A DNA stretch of 64,000 nucleotides. It comes from Planctomycetota bacterium. GTDB lineage: Bacteria; Planctomycetota; UBA1135; GCA-002686595. Both the position numbers and the translations under genes were made by a program. The notes beneath the pieces were generated by a model. That model saw only the letters and a program-made list of their open reading frames with translations. It searched no databases and had not been told where the DNA came from. Position 1 is the stretch's first letter. The number at the start of each line of letters is the position of its first letter. The stretch lies in assembly GCA_002683825.1 (NCBI GenBank), contig NYUD01000061.1, positions 62,001-126,000 on the forward strand, given 5' to 3'. Shown here piece after piece: positions 62,930-64,000 of this stretch.

Positions 62930-64000
62930 AGGCGGCGCTTTGCCCGATCGGTGCGGCGGCCCTGGTTTGCAGTTCGGTGTTGTCGGCACAGGCGGCACCG
63001 GGTCACCGCGTGGTCAGTCCGATCTCGGGCACAGACACGCTGCTCTTCGATGACACCGGCGCGCTGGTCCACACCTGGCCCAGTGACTTCAAGGTCGGCA
63101 TGGCCTGCTACCTGAAGGAGAACGGCAACCTGCTGCGCAGCATCGTCACGACCAGCGGACCCTCGGGCACCGGTGGAGGCGTTCAGGAACTCGCCCTGGA
63201 CGGCACGGTTCTCTGGGACTTTCGCTACGACACCGGCGGCGTTCTTTCGCACCACGACATCGAACCCATGCCCGGTGGCAATGTTCTCTTGATCGCATGG
63301 GAGGAGCTCGCGCCGCAGGAGGCCATCGCCGCGGGCCGTGCCCCCGCACGGATTTCGGGCATCACCCGTCCGGACCACATCGTGGAGGTCCGTCCCTGCG
63401 GCCCCGGGGCCGGTGAGATCGTGTGGGAGTGGCACGTCATGGACCATGTGATCCAGGACATCGACCCCGACCGCTCCGACTTCGGCGACGTGGCTCGGCA
63501 TCCGGAACGGATCGACATCAACTTTCCGCCGGATCGCTCCGGCGGCGAGCTCAACCACCTGAACTCGATCGACTACGACCCGACCCACGACTGGATCGTC
63601 GTCAGCTCGAGCTTCCAGGACGAGATCTGGATCATCGACCACGGCACCACGACCGCCGAGGCCGCGGGCAGCACGGGGGGCCGCCACGGAATGGGCGGAG
63701 ATCTTCTGTATCGCTGGGGCAACCCCGCCTCCTATCGAGGAGCTTCCAGCGGCGAGCAAGTTCTCTTCAGCCCCCACGCCGCGCGGTTCGTGTCGAAGGG
63801 TGACGGGGAGCCGCCGCACGTGCTCGTGTTCAACAACAAGTCCTCCCCCCACAGCGAAGTGCTCGAACTGACCCTGCCCTTCGACGGCGAGCGCTTCGTG
63901 CGCCCGTCCTGCGCTCCCTTCGGTCCCCTGGAGGCGAGCTGGAGCTACTCCGCCGCCGGCTTCGATTCGGACCTGATGGCGAGCGCCGAGCGGTTGCCCA
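62926..64000 (+). CDS. Arylsulfotransferase-like secreted protein, 3'-truncated by window end
   Basis: The frame runs from ATG 62926 (overlapping the previous stop) to the end without a stop, giving at least 358 residues. A signal peptide (MKAALCPIGAAALVCSSVLSAQA) is followed by a beta-propeller-like pattern of the arylsulfotransferase (ASST/PF05935-like) superfamily: HRVVSPISGTDTLLFDDTGALVHTWP, DHIVEVRPCGPG, LNHLNSIDYDPTHDWIVVSS with the candidate catalytic histidine, EIWIIDHGT, and LYRWGNPASYRG followed by FSPHAA. Some relatives have no transferase activity. Its coupling to the third lipoprotein gene ties the enzyme to that array. Confidence 0.7.
   Translation, partial: MKAALCPIGAAALVCSSVLSAQAAPGHRVVSPISGTDTLLFDDTGALVHTWPSDFKVGMACYLKENGNLLRSIVTTSGPSGTGGGVQELALDGTVLWDFRYDTGGVLSHHDIEPMPGGNVLLIAWEELAPQEAIAAGRAPARISGITRPDHIVEVRPCGPGAGEIVWEWHVMDHVIQDIDPDRSDFGDVARHPERIDINFPPDRSGGELNHLNSIDYDPTHDWIVVSSSFQDEIWIIDHGTTTAEAAGSTGGRHGMGGDLLYRWGNPASYRGASSGEQVLFSPHAARFVSKGDGEPPHVLVFNNKSSPHSEVLELTLPFDGERFVRPSCAPFGPLEASWSYSAAGFDSDLMASAERLP

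Noticed and set aside
1-64000. CRISPR arrays, tRNA or rRNA genes, transposases, prophage genes
   Set aside because: None seen on either strand by reading; no regularly spaced repeats, no transposase or integrase motifs.

Overview
The window is a gene-dense, GC-rich chromosomal segment. It carries no recognisable insertion sequence, phage, CRISPR array, rRNA or tRNA. Several traits point to a Planctomycetota-like bacterium or a neighbouring deep-branching phylum: two FG-GAP/ASPIC-UnbV proteins, a GldA/GldF/GldG/DUF4340-type ABC operon, a sigma factor with a soluble zinc-finger/TPR partner, many giant secreted proteins of unknown function, a bacterial myo-inositol-phosphate synthase, and frequent ATGA/GTGA/TTGA gene overlaps. 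Taxonomy is inferred from gene content only.

Layout. 1-5.9 kb: a 5'-truncated ASPIC/UnbV protein fused to a thioredoxin-like domain and interrupted by one in-frame TGA followed by a SECIS-like hairpin; a DAHP synthase / prephenate dehydratase / chorismate mutase operon; a GNAT enzyme; an isocitrate-dehydrogenase-family enzyme; a DUF2007 protein. 5.9-14.6 kb: a flippase and three GT4 glycosyltransferases (surface polysaccharide) interspersed with an ArsC-type reductase, a tail-anchored FHA protein, a glutaredoxin-like protein and an ABC exporter set. 14.5-21.1 kb (minus strand): pdxA, an amidohydrolase and glpK, then a translationally coupled sigma / zinc-finger-TPR / secreted-protein operon. 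21.3-30.4 kb: queG, a small zinc-ribbon protein, a TPR + ASPIC/UnbV pair, an ArsM-like methyltransferase, a ThiE homologue, queA and a GT-C membrane glycosyltransferase. 30.6-34.7 kb: a three-gene operon ending in a degenerate sigma-54-activator-like regulator. 35-41.8 kb: fabI and the Gld-like ABC operon with an acidic exported protein. 41.8-53.2 kb: a DNA methyltransferase-like protein and an alpha/beta hydrolase, then a long minus-strand run (asparaginase, nnrD, HEAT-repeat protein, thyX, two envelope proteins, inositol-phosphate synthase), then a zinc-ribbon membrane protein and a DUF151 nuclease. 53.3-64 kb: three tandem paralogous lipoproteins of about 1,050 residues, then a 3'-truncated arylsulfotransferase-like gene overlapping the third.

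How parts fit. queG and queA serve the last two steps of queuosine tRNA modification. The aro/phe genes feed phenylalanine synthesis. ThyX is the only thymidylate synthase seen. Wzx plus the GT4 enzymes plus the GT-C enzyme suggest envelope glycan assembly. The most unusual items are the candidate selenoprotein at the left edge, the ThyX with an insertion inside its signature motif, the ATPase-dead activator operon, and the lipoprotein triplet with a dyad-symmetric site in front of it.
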